DNA of 64,000 nt from an uncultured Clostridia bacterium (GTDB taxonomy: Bacteria > Bacillota > Clostridia > Peptostreptococcales > Anaerovoracaceae): NCBI GenBank assembly GCA_938045615.1, contig CALIBC010000181.1, positions 62,001-126,000 on the forward strand, given 5' to 3'. Position numbers and translations under genes: made by a program. The notes below the pieces were generated by a model, which was given only the letters and a program-made list of their open reading frames with translations, ran no database searches and was not told where the DNA came from. Below, piece by piece: positions 1 to 8,756 of this stretch (its first letter is position 1; every line of letters starts with the position of its first letter).

Positions 1-1798
1 AATCAAGAAGTGTTTCGATCACATTGCCCGCCTCGTCAACTGCGGATTTTATGGTTTCTATCTCCGACTTGTTTTCTTCACCGGTCCTATCCAGTATGTA
101 CGCCGCTCCTTTTATCAGCGCAAGGGAATTTTTCAGTTCATGAACAATCGCCGCGGCAAGTTGTCCGACCCCCGCCATTTTTTCGATCTGAAGAAGCTCC
201 CTTTCCTCGATCACGTTTTCGGTGATGTTGTCTACCGATATCACCACCTTGCCGGAAACCTTGTCTCCTTCATCTCTTATCGGGTAATATTTCACTTCGA
301 ATATACCCTCGCCTGTCTTTATCTTTTCCGAACAAGGCATACCGCTTTCGATCGCTCTTTTCGCCCCATCAACGCAGGACGGAATGGGAAGTTTCTGCTT
401 GTTTTGCGGTGACACAAGTATCCTGCCACTTCCGTCCACGATCATCATGGTTCCATCGACGACCTCCAGTATGCTCTCGATCTCTCTTTTCTGCGCTTTC
501 AGTTCCCCTGTATATTTTTCGATACTCCTGCCCATCCTCACAAAACCGTTGTAAAGCTGCCTGATCTCATAGAAATGCGTGCTGTTTGCCGGCTCCTCGC
601 ATATGTCATATTTTCCTTTTGAGATTTTATCCGCATCGTTGAGCAGCTCTCTTAACGGCGAAGAGAATTTCGTGCTTACAAACCATGCCAGCAACAGCGC
701 CAGCGCCAGATTTATCGCAAACCAGAACAGTATGCTCTTGTGAAATTCACTGTACAGGGACAGCAGTTCTTTCTGGTTCAACTCTATAGCCAGGATCGAA
801 TCGGGGTTTTTCATGCGTACGGAAACCAGCGTCTTTCTGGTTCCGTCGAGTTTAAATGAATATGCCAAGTTATCGTTTGCCAGGGCTCTCTTAAGAATCT
901 CGTCGCGCGTCTTTCCAAAACCCGAATCCTTGAATATATTCTTCTCACGCACGTCCCCGTGCCGGGATTTGTCCTTTGTCTTCCTGTAATCTCCATACAG
1001 AACGATCCCGTCTTTGTTGATCCAGTAGATCTTCCCAGCCTTGCCTATGTTGAAATCGTCAAAATGCTGCCTCTTCAATTTGTTTATCGCTATGTCAAGG
1101 CATATGACCCCATAAAAGTCATCCCGCTTGTCATATATCGGGTGTGAACATGTTATGGTCCATCCCTTGTCGAGATAATCCTTGTACGGTTTGGTCCATA
1201 CCGTGTTTCGTTTGGGGTTGTTTTTGCGGTTTGCGGATTTGTAGAATACGTCCGCTGTCTGGTTGTGCCTATCCTCAAACACCGACAGAGACGTAAACGG
1301 GCTTACTCTTAGCAAGTTGTTTCGCGTTGCTATGTACGTCCACGTAACATTGTCGGTCTTCAATGCCTGATGGAAAAAAGGATCCAGCTTTTCGGTCTCT
1401 CTTATATCATCGAATATGGCCTTCGCTTTCTTTTTCGTATAAGGGACTATCATGTTGCTCTTCTCACCGGCCTTGGAATCGCTTTCCCTCCTCTCAATTA
1501 TCCCCTTGGCTTCATTGAGGAAGTAGCCTTGTGGCAGACGATCGGTTCTGCCCTGCTTGCGCAGAACGCTTTCCATATAAGTGCCAAGCATTTTTGCGTT
1601 GGTTTCCACCTGACCGAAGTTTTGCCCTATGAGCTCACTCTTCTCTTTGGCTATCTCTTTAAGACTGTTCTTTGCATACTGTTCGATATTGTTCTGCGAC
1701 TCCGCATTTGTATAATATCCAAATGCCAACGCCGATATCGAGTTGAATACCACGAAAATTATAATGATACTTGTGATCAAAGAATTTTTTACCTGCAT
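1..1798 (-). CDS. Membrane sensor histidine kinase, dCache-PAS-HisKA (partial, 3' end outside window)
   Basis: About 599 residues are visible; the catalytic ATPase domain lies beyond base 1. A first membrane segment at about residues 6-25 is followed by a roughly 320-residue extracellular region with dCache-like sequence (WTKPYKDYLDKGWTITCSHP near residue 205). A second membrane segment lies at about 355-375, then a short HAMP-like linker, a PAS domain (about 415-530) and a HisKA box with phospho-acceptor His553 in AAIVHELKNSLALIKG. That H-box and the PAS placement resemble NtrB/AtoS-type kinases, which often drive sigma-54 activators. The ATG start at 1798 follows GGGAGGACGGTC. The ligand is unknown; dCache domains commonly bind amino acids or other small metabolites. 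The permease and hydrolase genes upstream, with a sigma-54-like promoter, are plausible targets, but this is inference. Confidence 0.85.
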   Translation of the reverse strand, partial: MQVKNSLITSIIIIFVVFNSISALAFGYYTNAESQNNIEQYAKNSLKEIAKEKSELIGQNFGQVETNAKMLGTYMESVLRKQGRTDRLPQGYFLNEAKGIIERRESDSKAGEKSNMIVPYTKKKAKAIFDDIRETEKLDPFFHQALKTDNVTWTYIATRNNLLRVSPFTSLSVFEDRHNQTADVFYKSANRKNNPKRNTVWTKPYKDYLDKGWTITCSHPIYDKRDDFYGVICLDIAINKLKRQHFDDFNIGKAGKIYWINKDGIVLYGDYRKTKDKSRHGDVREKNIFKDSGFGKTRDEILKRALANDNLAYSFKLDGTRKTLVSVRMKNPDSILAIELNQKELLSLYSEFHKSILFWFAINLALALLLAWFVSTKFSSPLRELLNDADKISKGKYDICEEPANSTHFYEIRQLYNGFVRMGRSIEKYTGELKAQKREIESILEVVDGTMMIVDGSGRILVSPQNKQKLPIPSCVDGAKRAIESGMPCSEKIKTGEGIFEVKYYPIRDEGDKVSGKVVISVDNITENVIEERELLQIEKMAGVGQLAAAIVHELKNSLALIKGAAYILDRTGEENKSEIETIKSAVDEAGNVIETLLD

Positions 1799-1818
1799 GA
1801 CCGTCCTCCCGATAAGAA

Positions 1819-1848
1819 AGGGGCAGCGATCTTAATTTGTCTGCCCCT
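1819..1848 (-). terminator. Possible intrinsic terminator after the permease gene
   Basis: An 8-bp inverted repeat (AGGGGCAG and CTGCCCCT, 14-nt loop) is followed in the minus direction by TTTCTTATC. It sits between the permease stop and the sensor-kinase ribosome binding site. The U-tract is short and the loop long, so it may be a weak terminator or an attenuator of the kinase gene. Confidence 0.4.
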
Positions 1849-1996
1849 AACGATATTATATAACAATTTTTCTATAAAAACTGCATGTTTTCGCAAACAT
1901 TGTCAATTCCTCGATCCATTTTGTCATATCACAATCAATTATCGGTATCCGCTTTCCGTGTTCATGCAGAACCGGATTGAATCAGGCGCACATAAA

Positions 1997-3355
1997 TTAT
2001 TCTATTTTATCCACCGTATCCGGATTGAGAACCACAGGCGCCCAGTCGATCGGGTCTTTCTTCTGACGATACTTTGCATATCCCCACATCACGAATCCGA
2101 GCACCGTGTAAACCGCAAGCACTATCCACGCTCCTATGTTCATCGCACTGGCAGAAGAATATATCACCCACAGGCAAAATCCCGTGCTTATCACTCCGAA
2201 AAACAATCCTCCCCTAAGTTTATACGGACGTTCCCATTGAGGCTGCTGTTTCCTCAATTTTATGAACGACGTCGTCACGAGCAGGTAAACCAGACCCGCA
2301 GCCAGTCCGTATATCGTGTATATGTACTGAATCCACTCATCCGGCGCAAAGATAGTGAAGTAGATCGAAAGTATGCCCACAATGATGTTCGCAAACTGCG
2401 GCTGCCCGTACTTATTGAGCTTCTTGAACCGCTGCGTCATCTGATGTTGCTTTGCCGCCCCGTACAGTATCCTTGAAGCGCTCAGCCAGAAAGACGACAA
2501 CGTTGTGATGCATGTGAATGTTCCCATGATCACTATTACTATTCCCAGCCAGTGAAATCCTATGATGTCCGCAACTCTCGGATCGACTATATCCGTCTTT
2601 GCTATCCAGGCAAGAGAAACTATTCCGCCGTCTGCAATCACCGCAAGTCCGTATACGAGCACGGTACAGCCAAGTGCTCCCACAAAAGCCTTCCACAGGT
2701 CTTTCTTTGGAAACTGTGCTTCTTCCGACAGCTGAGGAATCAGGTCGAATCCCACAAACTTCATGATCAGCAACCCTATTGCCGCCGCATATCCGTTGAA
2801 TCCTTTTGGGAATACAGGTTGAAGGTTGCCCATCTTCCACTTACCGTTGAGTATAAAGATAAGCGATGCCACCACAGACACCACCAAAGTGCTCCAAAAC
2901 AACACCGACTGAAGTTTTGCAAGTACCTTTATCTCCTTGTTGGTAAGGAAGTACCAGACCACCAGAATAACCGCGGCAACAATTTTTACCTGCAAAGGTG
3001 AAATAGGGTACAGATACCCGATCATGCTCGCTATTCCGTACGCAACCGTAGGCATTGCCATTACATACAGCAGCATTATCAGCCAACATGCGGCAAATCC
3101 GGTATTCCAGCCGAATGCATTGGTTATCCATATATTTTGACCGCCCGCATAAGGCATCATGCTTGTCATTTCCGAATAAATCAGGCATAAAGGCAGGATC
3201 AGCAGAGCGCAGGTCAGAAGCGACAGCACCGAGCCCACTCCACTGAGTTCAAACCAGAACTTTATTTCCACCATCCAAGCTGCGATCATTCCGCCTGCCG
3301 CCATTGAAATCATATTTGACAGCTTAAGTTCTTTTCTTAATCCATTCTCTTCCAT
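1997..3355 (-). CDS. APC-superfamily amino-acid permease
   Basis: The 452-residue protein has about 12 hydrophobic segments. Its N-terminus (LSNMISMAAGGMIAAWM) fits the first-helix glycine-rich motif of amino acid-polyamine-organocation permeases. PYAGGQNIWITNAFGWNTGF matches the conserved helix 2-3 region of glutamate/GABA-antiporter-like members. It should import or exchange an amino acid or related amine across the cytoplasmic membrane; the substrate cannot be read from the sequence. It lies 205 bp downstream of the hydrolase gene on the same strand, so the two may share the sigma-54-like promoter, with a GC-rich hairpin region between them. The start follows AGAAGAAAGATGGAAG. Confidence 0.85.
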   Translation of the reverse strand: MEENGLRKELKLSNMISMAAGGMIAAWMVEIKFWFELSGVGSVLSLLTCALLILPLCLIYSEMTSMMPYAGGQNIWITNAFGWNTGFAACWLIMLLYVMAMPTVAYGIASMIGYLYPISPLQVKIVAAVILVVWYFLTNKEIKVLAKLQSVLFWSTLVVSVVASLIFILNGKWKMGNLQPVFPKGFNGYAAAIGLLIMKFVGFDLIPQLSEEAQFPKKDLWKAFVGALGCTVLVYGLAVIADGGIVSLAWIAKTDIVDPRVADIIGFHWLGIVIVIMGTFTCITTLSSFWLSASRILYGAAKQHQMTQRFKKLNKYGQPQFANIIVGILSIYFTIFAPDEWIQYIYTIYGLAAGLVYLLVTTSFIKLRKQQPQWERPYKLRGGLFFGVISTGFCLWVIYSSASAMNIGAWIVLAVYTVLGFVMWGYAKYRQKKDPIDWAPVVLNPDTVDKIE

Positions 3356-3404
3356 CTTTCTTCTCCCTTATTTGTTGCTTCATTCTCTTTATTTGAAATT
3401 CCGA

Positions 3405-3552
3405 TGCGCGGCGAGCCGAGCGCTTTATCCCCCGCCGTGCGGCGGGTCGCAGTGGTTTTTCACCCTGCGACTAGCCGGGCGAGCCGGGGCGAGCCACAAG
3501 CAAATCTCACTCTTCTACGAGCCGAGCTGCGACGGGCGAGCCGCACCGGATT
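3405..3552. repeat. GC-rich cluster of short repeats and hairpins between hydrolase and permease genes
   Basis: CGAGCC occurs five times here, partly as GGGCGAGCC and CGAGCCGAGC. Two clear hairpins are present: CCCGCCG/CGGCGGG (3431-3446, 2-nt loop) and GTCGCAG/CTGCGAC (3446-3471). The segment is far richer in GC than the genes on either side. It contains no plausible gene. It could act as a REP-like mRNA-stabilising or terminating element between two cotranscribed genes. Confidence 0.6.
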
Positions 3553-3560
3553 TTTCTGTT

Positions 3561-4289
3561 TTATGCAGAGCGATTGACTTTTCCTTTCTCCGCAACTCCT
3601 TTCTCGATCAAATCAATTGTTTCATCGGTGGAAAGCACGTCGCAGTAAATGACGCTCATTATCTTAAGTTCCGCATCGTGCAATTCCTGCGAGCCCGCTG
3701 CACAGGCATCTTCCACGCAGATTACCTTGAAGCCGTCATCCGCAAGGCCTCTCACGGTGCTGGCAACGCACTGATCGGTAACTATCCCCGTAACAACAAC
3801 CGTTTCTATTCCCATAAATCTCAATAGGGTAAGATAATTTGTCCCGGTCGTTACGCTGTCTGTGGTTTTATTGACAACTATCTCATCCTCAAGCGGTTTG
3901 AGCTCATCTATGATCTGTGCAGCATAACCGTTTACGGGAAGAAGCATTCCGTTCCACCCCTCCGACTTCTGAACCGGCGACCTGTCTTCACCGTCTTCCC
4001 TCAGGCAGGCGATCCTTCCGTAAGAAACGATCATGTTGTTTTTTCTGAAGCATTCAAGCAGCCTGCGGTTATTTGGAATAACTATATCATCGAGTCTGTC
4101 ATGAAACGGTATCCATCTGTCCCATTCTCCGTTTTTCTTAAATTCCAAGGCTTCCCCGAAATCTCTTTTTACAAACTCATTTTGAAGATCCACCAGTAGC
4201 AACGCCGTCTTTGCCGGATCAATCTTCGGTTCTTCCACCTCTCCGATAGTCTCATAGTAGAAGTTCAGGTATTCTTTTTTCACTTTCAT
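3561..4289 (-). CDS. Isochorismatase-family cysteine hydrolase
   Basis: The 242-residue protein carries the isochorismatase-like (cysteine hydrolase) catalytic triad: Asp in LLLVDLQNEF, Lys in VVNKTTDSVTTGT and Cys in TDQCVASTVRGLADDG. Members hydrolyse amides, carbamates or vinyl ethers (nicotinamidase, ureidomalonase, N-carbamoylsarcosine amidase, isochorismatase). The exact substrate is not evident. The start chosen at 4289 has GGAGG seven bases upstream; an in-frame ATG ten codons earlier has no such site. The permease gene lies downstream on the same strand, suggesting uptake followed by hydrolysis of an amino-acid-like or amide compound. The upstream region carries a sigma-54-like promoter and an inverted repeat. 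Confidence 0.85.
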   Translation of the reverse strand: MKVKKEYLNFYYETIGEVEEPKIDPAKTALLLVDLQNEFVKRDFGEALEFKKNGEWDRWIPFHDRLDDIVIPNNRRLLECFRKNNMIVSYGRIACLREDGEDRSPVQKSEGWNGMLLPVNGYAAQIIDELKPLEDEIVVNKTTDSVTTGTNYLTLLRFMGIETVVVTGIVTDQCVASTVRGLADDGFKVICVEDACAAGSQELHDAELKIMSVIYCDVLSTDETIDLIEKGVAEKGKVNRSA

Positions 4290-4372
4290 CTTTTTTGCCT
4301 CCATTCTCAAAGCTTTCAAGTCAACTCTTCTCCTTGACCTACGGTCATTTGGCTGACTACTCTATATATAAC

Positions 4373-4387
4373 GCAAAAAATATGCCA
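4373..4387 (-). promoter_or_regulatory. Sigma-54-like (-24/-12) promoter
   Basis: On the minus strand TTGGCATATTTTTTGCGT matches the sigma-54 pattern: GG and GC dinucleotides exactly 10 bases apart within TGGCAT-N4-TTGC. It lies about 85 bp upstream of the hydrolase start. No sigma-70 hexamer pair of similar quality was seen here. The nearby sensor kinase resembles partners of sigma-54 activators. Confidence 0.6.
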
Positions 4388-4411
4388 AGTAGCACGCGAA
4401 AAAAATAATTT

Positions 4412-4449
4412 CCTGTACGTGTTGCATTCAGCGGTTTTACGCATGCAGG
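4412..4449. promoter_or_regulatory. Imperfect inverted repeat, candidate enhancer site
   Basis: Arms CCTGTACGTGT (4412-4422) and ACGCATGCAGG (4439-4449) form an imperfect inverted repeat about 50-90 bp upstream of the predicted sigma-54 start site. That is where bacterial enhancer-binding proteins usually bind. The assignment is inferred from position and symmetry only. Confidence 0.4.
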
Positions 4450-4460
4450 ATTTTTTGCAC

Positions 4461-4487
4461 AAAAAAAGGACGCCTCTTCTGGCGTCC
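4461..4487 (-). terminator. Intrinsic terminator of copA
   Basis: Minus-strand GGACGCC-AGAAGA-GGCGTCC hairpin is followed directly by seven Ts. It lies 30 bp after the copA stop codon. Confidence 0.9.
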
Positions 4488-4516
4488 CGAGTGTTACCCT
4501 TTGGTATCGGTACTTT

Positions 4517-7195
4517 TTACAGTTTGGTTACAGCTGTTACTTTATAGTCCTTTGCTTCCACGGTTTCTTTGAGCACCTGATCAGAAACCTCTTTTTCAAG
4601 ACTTACTACTGCTTGATCCTTTTCGTGGCTGACATCCGCCAAACTCACTCCGTCCAATCCCTCAAGAGCCTTCTTGACGGTCGCCTCACAGTGACCGCAC
4701 ATCATGCCTTCGATACTCAATTTTTTCTTCATTTTGCCACTCTCCTCTCCATTTTCCTTTCCATTTTCTCCGCCCCAAACATCGGCGGATGCGATTTCCG
4801 GATTCCCGGATGCATCATTTTTTTTCCGGCATCCATTTTCTCTTGGCAGATCCTCATTTTGCCTTGTCAAATCAATATTTCCGAGCGCATTTTTCACTAT
4901 GCGCCTGTCCTTGCCGGCTCTATGCACATCAAACAAATTCAGTCGCAATGCATTCATCACGACACAAAAGCTGGACAGACTCATGGCCGCCGCGCCGAGC
5001 ATCGGGTTCATCGACCAGCCCGTCAGGTGAACGTACGCCCCCGCGGCAACCGGTATAAGAATAACATTGTATATAAATGCCCAAAACAAGTTCTCATGTA
5101 TATTCTTAACCGTCTGCCGACTGAGCCTGAGCGCCGCCGTGACATCGCTGAGTTTGCTGTTCATCAAAACTACATCGGCAGCATCTATCGCAACATCCGT
5201 TCCCGCGCCTATCGCAATTCCTATGTTCGCCCCCGTCAGTGCGGGTGCATCGTTTATGCCGTCGCCCACCATGGCAACCTTGCCGTATTTTTGAAGCCGC
5301 TTGATCTCATGCGCTTTGCCGCTCGGGAGAACCCCCGCCACAACATCATCGACGCCGGCTTGTCTTCCGATCGCCTTTGCCGTATTTTCATTGTCACCGG
5401 TTATCATTATCACTTTGATCCCCATGTTCCGTAGTTCCGCTATGGCTTGTGGGCTGTCTTCCTTGATAGTATCTGCTACGGCGATCACTCCCGCCATCGT
5501 ATTGTTTTGAGCAAAATATAGGCATGTCTTTCCGTTCATCGCAAGCTCATCCACCACGCCGGATATTTGCTCGGGCAGCTCATCACCGACACTTTTTTTT
5601 ATGAATTTAAGATTTCCGCCCCGCAAAACATCGTTTTCCAAGCTGCCTTGCAGACCGTTTCCCGGAGATATCGAAAAATCCGAAAGTTCGTCCGGACACA
5701 GCCCCTCTTCTTCCGCCTTGGCTATCACAGCTTTCGCCAGCGGATGTTCACTCTTTACCTCAAGTGAATATGCAAGTCGCAGGAGTTCTTTGCGTGAAAA
5801 GCCTCCGCTTGCGATCATATCGGTGACACGAGGTTCTCCCTTGGTTACGGTTCCTGTCTTGTCAAGAGCGACAATCTGTATCCTGCCGGTCTCTTCAAGC
5901 GATTCTGCGGTCTTGAACAATATGCCGTTTCCCGCGCCCTTTCCGTTTCCGACCATGATAGCCACCGGTGTAGCAAGTCCGAGTGCGCAAGGGCAACTTA
6001 TTACCAGTACGGAAATTCCTCTCGCCAAAGAATATCCGATTTCCTGCCCCACCATCAGCCATATTGCCGTCACGAGCACCGCAACCAGCAGCACCGCAGG
6101 TACGAATACTCCGGAGATTTTGTCGGCTATCTTGGCTATCGGCGCCTTGGTTGCGGCGGCGTCACTTACCATTTGGATAATCTGCGAAAGCGTCGTATCA
6201 TCACCCACTCCGGTAACTTCTCCTTTTATAAAGCCTTCTCTGTTCAGCGTGGCAGCAGATACGATGTCACCCCTGACCTTATCCACCGGTATGCTTTCTC
6301 CAGTTAGTGCCGACTCGTCCACAGCCGTACTGCCTTCTGTTATAATTCCGTCGACCGGAATGTTTTCCCCCGGGCGAACGACAAATACATCACCTTTTTT
6401 CACCTGCTCTATCGGAACGACTTTTTCTTCCCCGGAAATTATCAATGTTGCTGTCTTGGGTGCCAGTTTCATCAGTCCCTTGAGCGCATCCGTGGTTCTG
6501 CCCTTTGACATCGCCTCGAGCATCTTTCCGACGGTGATCAGCGTAACGATCATAGCCGCCGCTTCAAAATAGAAGTTATGCATCCCTGCCATGACTGCGG
6601 CATCATCCCCCGTCAAAACATCGCCTGTCATCTTAAGAAGAACTACCGTGCTCCAACAAAACGACACCATGGATCCCATCGCAACCAGCGTATCCATATT
6701 AGGCGCAAAATGAACCAGACTTTTGAACCCACTTATAAAAAACTTTTTATTTATGATCATTACTATGGCGGCCAGAATCATCTGAACGATACCCATCGCC
6801 ACGTGGTTCCCTTCAAAAAAAGCGGGAAGCGGAAATCCCCACATCATGTGTCCCATTGAAAAATACATAAGCGCCGCAAGAAAGAAAAGCGATGCAACAA
6901 GGCGCCGCTTCAGCACCGGTGTTTCCCTGTCTTTGAGCGCATCCTCGGCGGCAGATATCGCACCTGCCGCAGTTTCCGGCTCTTTGTCGCTTTCCACACC
7001 TTTTAATTTCGCCTCGTAGCCCGCTTTTTCCACGGCGGCGATTACTTCCGACGGATCCACCGAGCCCTCGACTCCCATGGAATTTGTCAGCAGGCTTACT
7101 GCGCACTCCGTTACCCCGGGAACCTTTCCTACCGCTTTCTCCACTCTCGCCTGGCAAGCGGCGCAGCTCATACCCGTTACCTGATATTGTTTCAT
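4517..7195 (-). CDS. copA: Copper-transporting P1B-type ATPase with N- and C-terminal metal-binding domains
   Basis: The 892-residue protein exports Cu(I) across the cytoplasmic membrane. In order it shows an N-terminal HMA domain with MSCAAC (Cys11, Cys14), two early helices, the actuator motif TGESIP, the membrane motif SCPCALGLATP (CPC copper site), the phosphorylation motif DKTGTVTKG and the hinge GDGINDAPALTGA. Then comes a low-complexity linker rich in Asn, Glu and Lys (about residues 770-815) and a second HMA domain with MMCGHC at the C-terminus. The C-terminal domain looks like a fused CopZ-type chaperone. The start MKQYQVTGMSC is chosen by family alignment; in-frame TTG and ATG codons 12-15 bases upstream also lack a good ribosome binding site. 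It is followed by a strong terminator. Confidence 0.93.
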   Translation of the reverse strand: MKQYQVTGMSCAACQARVEKAVGKVPGVTECAVSLLTNSMGVEGSVDPSEVIAAVEKAGYEAKLKGVESDKEPETAAGAISAAEDALKDRETPVLKRRLVASLFFLAALMYFSMGHMMWGFPLPAFFEGNHVAMGIVQMILAAIVMIINKKFFISGFKSLVHFAPNMDTLVAMGSMVSFCWSTVVLLKMTGDVLTGDDAAVMAGMHNFYFEAAAMIVTLITVGKMLEAMSKGRTTDALKGLMKLAPKTATLIISGEEKVVPIEQVKKGDVFVVRPGENIPVDGIITEGSTAVDESALTGESIPVDKVRGDIVSAATLNREGFIKGEVTGVGDDTTLSQIIQMVSDAAATKAPIAKIADKISGVFVPAVLLVAVLVTAIWLMVGQEIGYSLARGISVLVISCPCALGLATPVAIMVGNGKGAGNGILFKTAESLEETGRIQIVALDKTGTVTKGEPRVTDMIASGGFSRKELLRLAYSLEVKSEHPLAKAVIAKAEEEGLCPDELSDFSISPGNGLQGSLENDVLRGGNLKFIKKSVGDELPEQISGVVDELAMNGKTCLYFAQNNTMAGVIAVADTIKEDSPQAIAELRNMGIKVIMITGDNENTAKAIGRQAGVDDVVAGVLPSGKAHEIKRLQKYGKVAMVGDGINDAPALTGANIGIAIGAGTDVAIDAADVVLMNSKLSDVTAALRLSRQTVKNIHENLFWAFIYNVILIPVAAGAYVHLTGWSMNPMLGAAAMSLSSFCVVMNALRLNLFDVHRAGKDRRIVKNALGNIDLTRQNEDLPRENGCRKKNDASGNPEIASADVWGGENGKENGEESGKMKKKLSIEGMMCGHCEATVKKALEGLDGVSLADVSHEKDQAVVSLEKEVSDQVLKETVEAKDYKVTAVTKL

Positions 7196-7237
7196 ATGTT
7201 TTCGCATCAAACAAGCGCGATTTCAATCAGCAGAATT

Positions 7238-7265
7238 ACTACGCAGCAATCACTACACAGCAATC
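7238..7265. repeat. 14-bp tandem direct repeat upstream of copA
   Basis: ACTACGCAGCAATC and ACTACACAGCAATC follow each other directly 43-70 bp upstream of the chosen copA start. They could be a binding site for a copper-responsive regulator, but no known CsoR or CopY operator consensus is recognisable. A strong AAAGGAGGCGGAGC ribosome-binding-like sequence at about 7347-7361 precedes only an 8-codon TTG-initiated ORF (7320-7346). Confidence 0.45.
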
Positions 7266-7388
7266 AGCGCGCGGCGACCACTATGCGATAAGCGGCGCTC
7301 AAGAAGCGTTCCGCCATAATTAGTTACGCCTAATCACGCAAGGCAATGCTCCGCCTCCTTTCTCAAAGTACAATATGATATGATGTAT

Positions 7389-8756
7389 CTACACCATTTC
7401 CCCGGGTCTTACCCACATATCGAATTCTTTTTCCGAAACCATTCCCAGAAGTTTTCCGGCTTCTTTGAGCGTGATCCCCTCGGCATAGGCTTTTTTCGCA
7501 ATCTTTGCCGCTTTTTCATACCCTATATGCGGACTTAACGCAGTAACGAGCATCAGGGATTTGTCAAGATTTTCTTTTATCTTATCCAAGTTTGGTTTGA
7601 TTCCCGAAACACAGTTTTTTTCAAAGGATGAGATCGCATCCGCCATAAGATTGCAGGACTCGATAAAGTCTCTTATTATCACCGGCATGAAAACGTTGAG
7701 CTGGTAATTCCCTTGAGACGCCGCGGCCGATACAGTGGTGTCGTTACCGAGAACCTTCAAACAAACCATGGTCAAAGCTTCGCATTGCGTCGGGTTCACC
7801 TTGCCCGGCATAATCGAACTTCCCGGCTCATTTTCCGGTATCGTCAACTCCCCGATCCCGCATCTAGGACCGGAAGCCAGCATCCTTATATCGTTTGCGA
7901 TCTTCATCATATCCATCGCAAGCACTTTGACCGCACCGTGGGAATTGACGATCGCACCTCTTGACGTCAAGGCATGAAACTTATTTTTTGCCGTTGTGAA
8001 TCGCTTTCCGCAAAGCCGCACAATGTGTCCTGCGGCAAGTTCGGCAAATCCGGCGGGCGCATTGAGTCCCGTTCCGACGGCGGTGCCGCCGAGCGCAAGT
8101 TCCGACAGTGGATCCAGACTTGTCTCAATAATCTCGATGTCATGCTCGAGCATGGAACGCCACCCGCTTATTTCCTGCCCGAGCGTTATAGGGGTCGCAT
8201 CCTGAAGATGAGTCCGCCCCGTCTTGACTATCCCCGAATACTTTTCTTCCAACTTCGCAAATGACATCTTTAGTTTGCGTGCGGCAGGCAGGAGCGATTC
8301 TATGAGCACCGTAACGGATGCCATGTGCATGGCGGTCGGAAATGTATCGTTGCTGCTCTGCGATCTGTTCACGTGGTCATTGGGATGGAGAAGCTTTTTC
8401 CCCGCAATTTCATTCCCCCGGCATGCGATCACTTCGTTGACGTTCATGTTCGATTGCGTACCGCTGCCGGTCTGATATACTACCAGCGGGAAATTTTCAT
8501 CAAGTTTACCGTCTATTATCTCGTCACACACGCGTGCCACCAACGTGCAGCGTTCTTCATCCAGCACTCCGAGCTGCGCATTTGCAAGCGCCGCCGCTTT
8601 CTTCAAAATCGCAAAAGCATGGATAACCTCTCTAGGCATGCGATCCCTGCCTATTTTGAAGTTTTCCAAACTTCTCTGCGTCTGCGCTCCCCAATATCTG
8701 TCGGCAGGTACTTTGACCTCTCCCATGGTATCCGCTTCAATCCTGTACTTATCCAA
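7389..8756 (-). CDS. fumC: Class II fumarate hydratase
   Basis: About 455 residues, normal for class II fumarase, which interconverts fumarate and malate in the cytosol. The signature [11 protein letters not shown] is followed by [17 protein letters not shown], the form seen in fumarase and not in aspartate ammonia-lyase. [14 protein letters not shown] and [16 protein letters not shown] supply the other two conserved active-site regions. The start is a non-AUG codon: TTG at 8756 ([14 protein letters not shown], with AGGTGA five bases upstream), or GTG at 8765. Either overlaps the end of the malic enzyme gene, indicating translational coupling. Together with malic enzyme it links pyruvate, malate and fumarate. 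Confidence 0.92.
   Translation of the reverse strand: MDKYRIEADTMGEVKVPADRYWGAQTQRSLENFKIGRDRMPREVIHAFAILKKAAALANAQLGVLDEERCTLVARVCDEIIDGKLDENFPLVVYQTGSGTQSNMNVNEVIACRGNEIAGKKLLHPNDHVNRSQSSNDTFPTAMHMASVTVLIESLLPAARKLKMSFAKLEEKYSGIVKTGRTHLQDATPITLGQEISGWRSMLEHDIEIIETSLDPLSELALGGTAVGTGLNAPAGFAELAAGHIVRLCGKRFTTAKNKFHALTSRGAIVNSHGAVKVLAMDMMKIANDIRMLASGPRCGIGELTIPENEPGSSIMPGKVNPTQCEALTMVCLKVLGNDTTVSAAASQGNYQLNVFMPVIIRDFIESCNLMADAISSFEKNCVSGIKPNLDKIKENLDKSLMLVTALSPHIGYEKAAKIAKKAYAEGITLKEAGKLLGMVSEKEFDMWVRPGEMV

Noticed and set aside
1370..2476. 368-codon plus-strand ORF
   Set aside because: It lies across the sensor-kinase start and the permease gene on the other strand, has no ribosome binding site, and its translation is Arg/His/Tyr-rich without family resemblance.
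5601..6572. 323-codon plus-strand ORF inside copA
   Set aside because: Antisense shadow of a well-supported P-type ATPase; Ser/Thr/Ile-rich and without a start signal.
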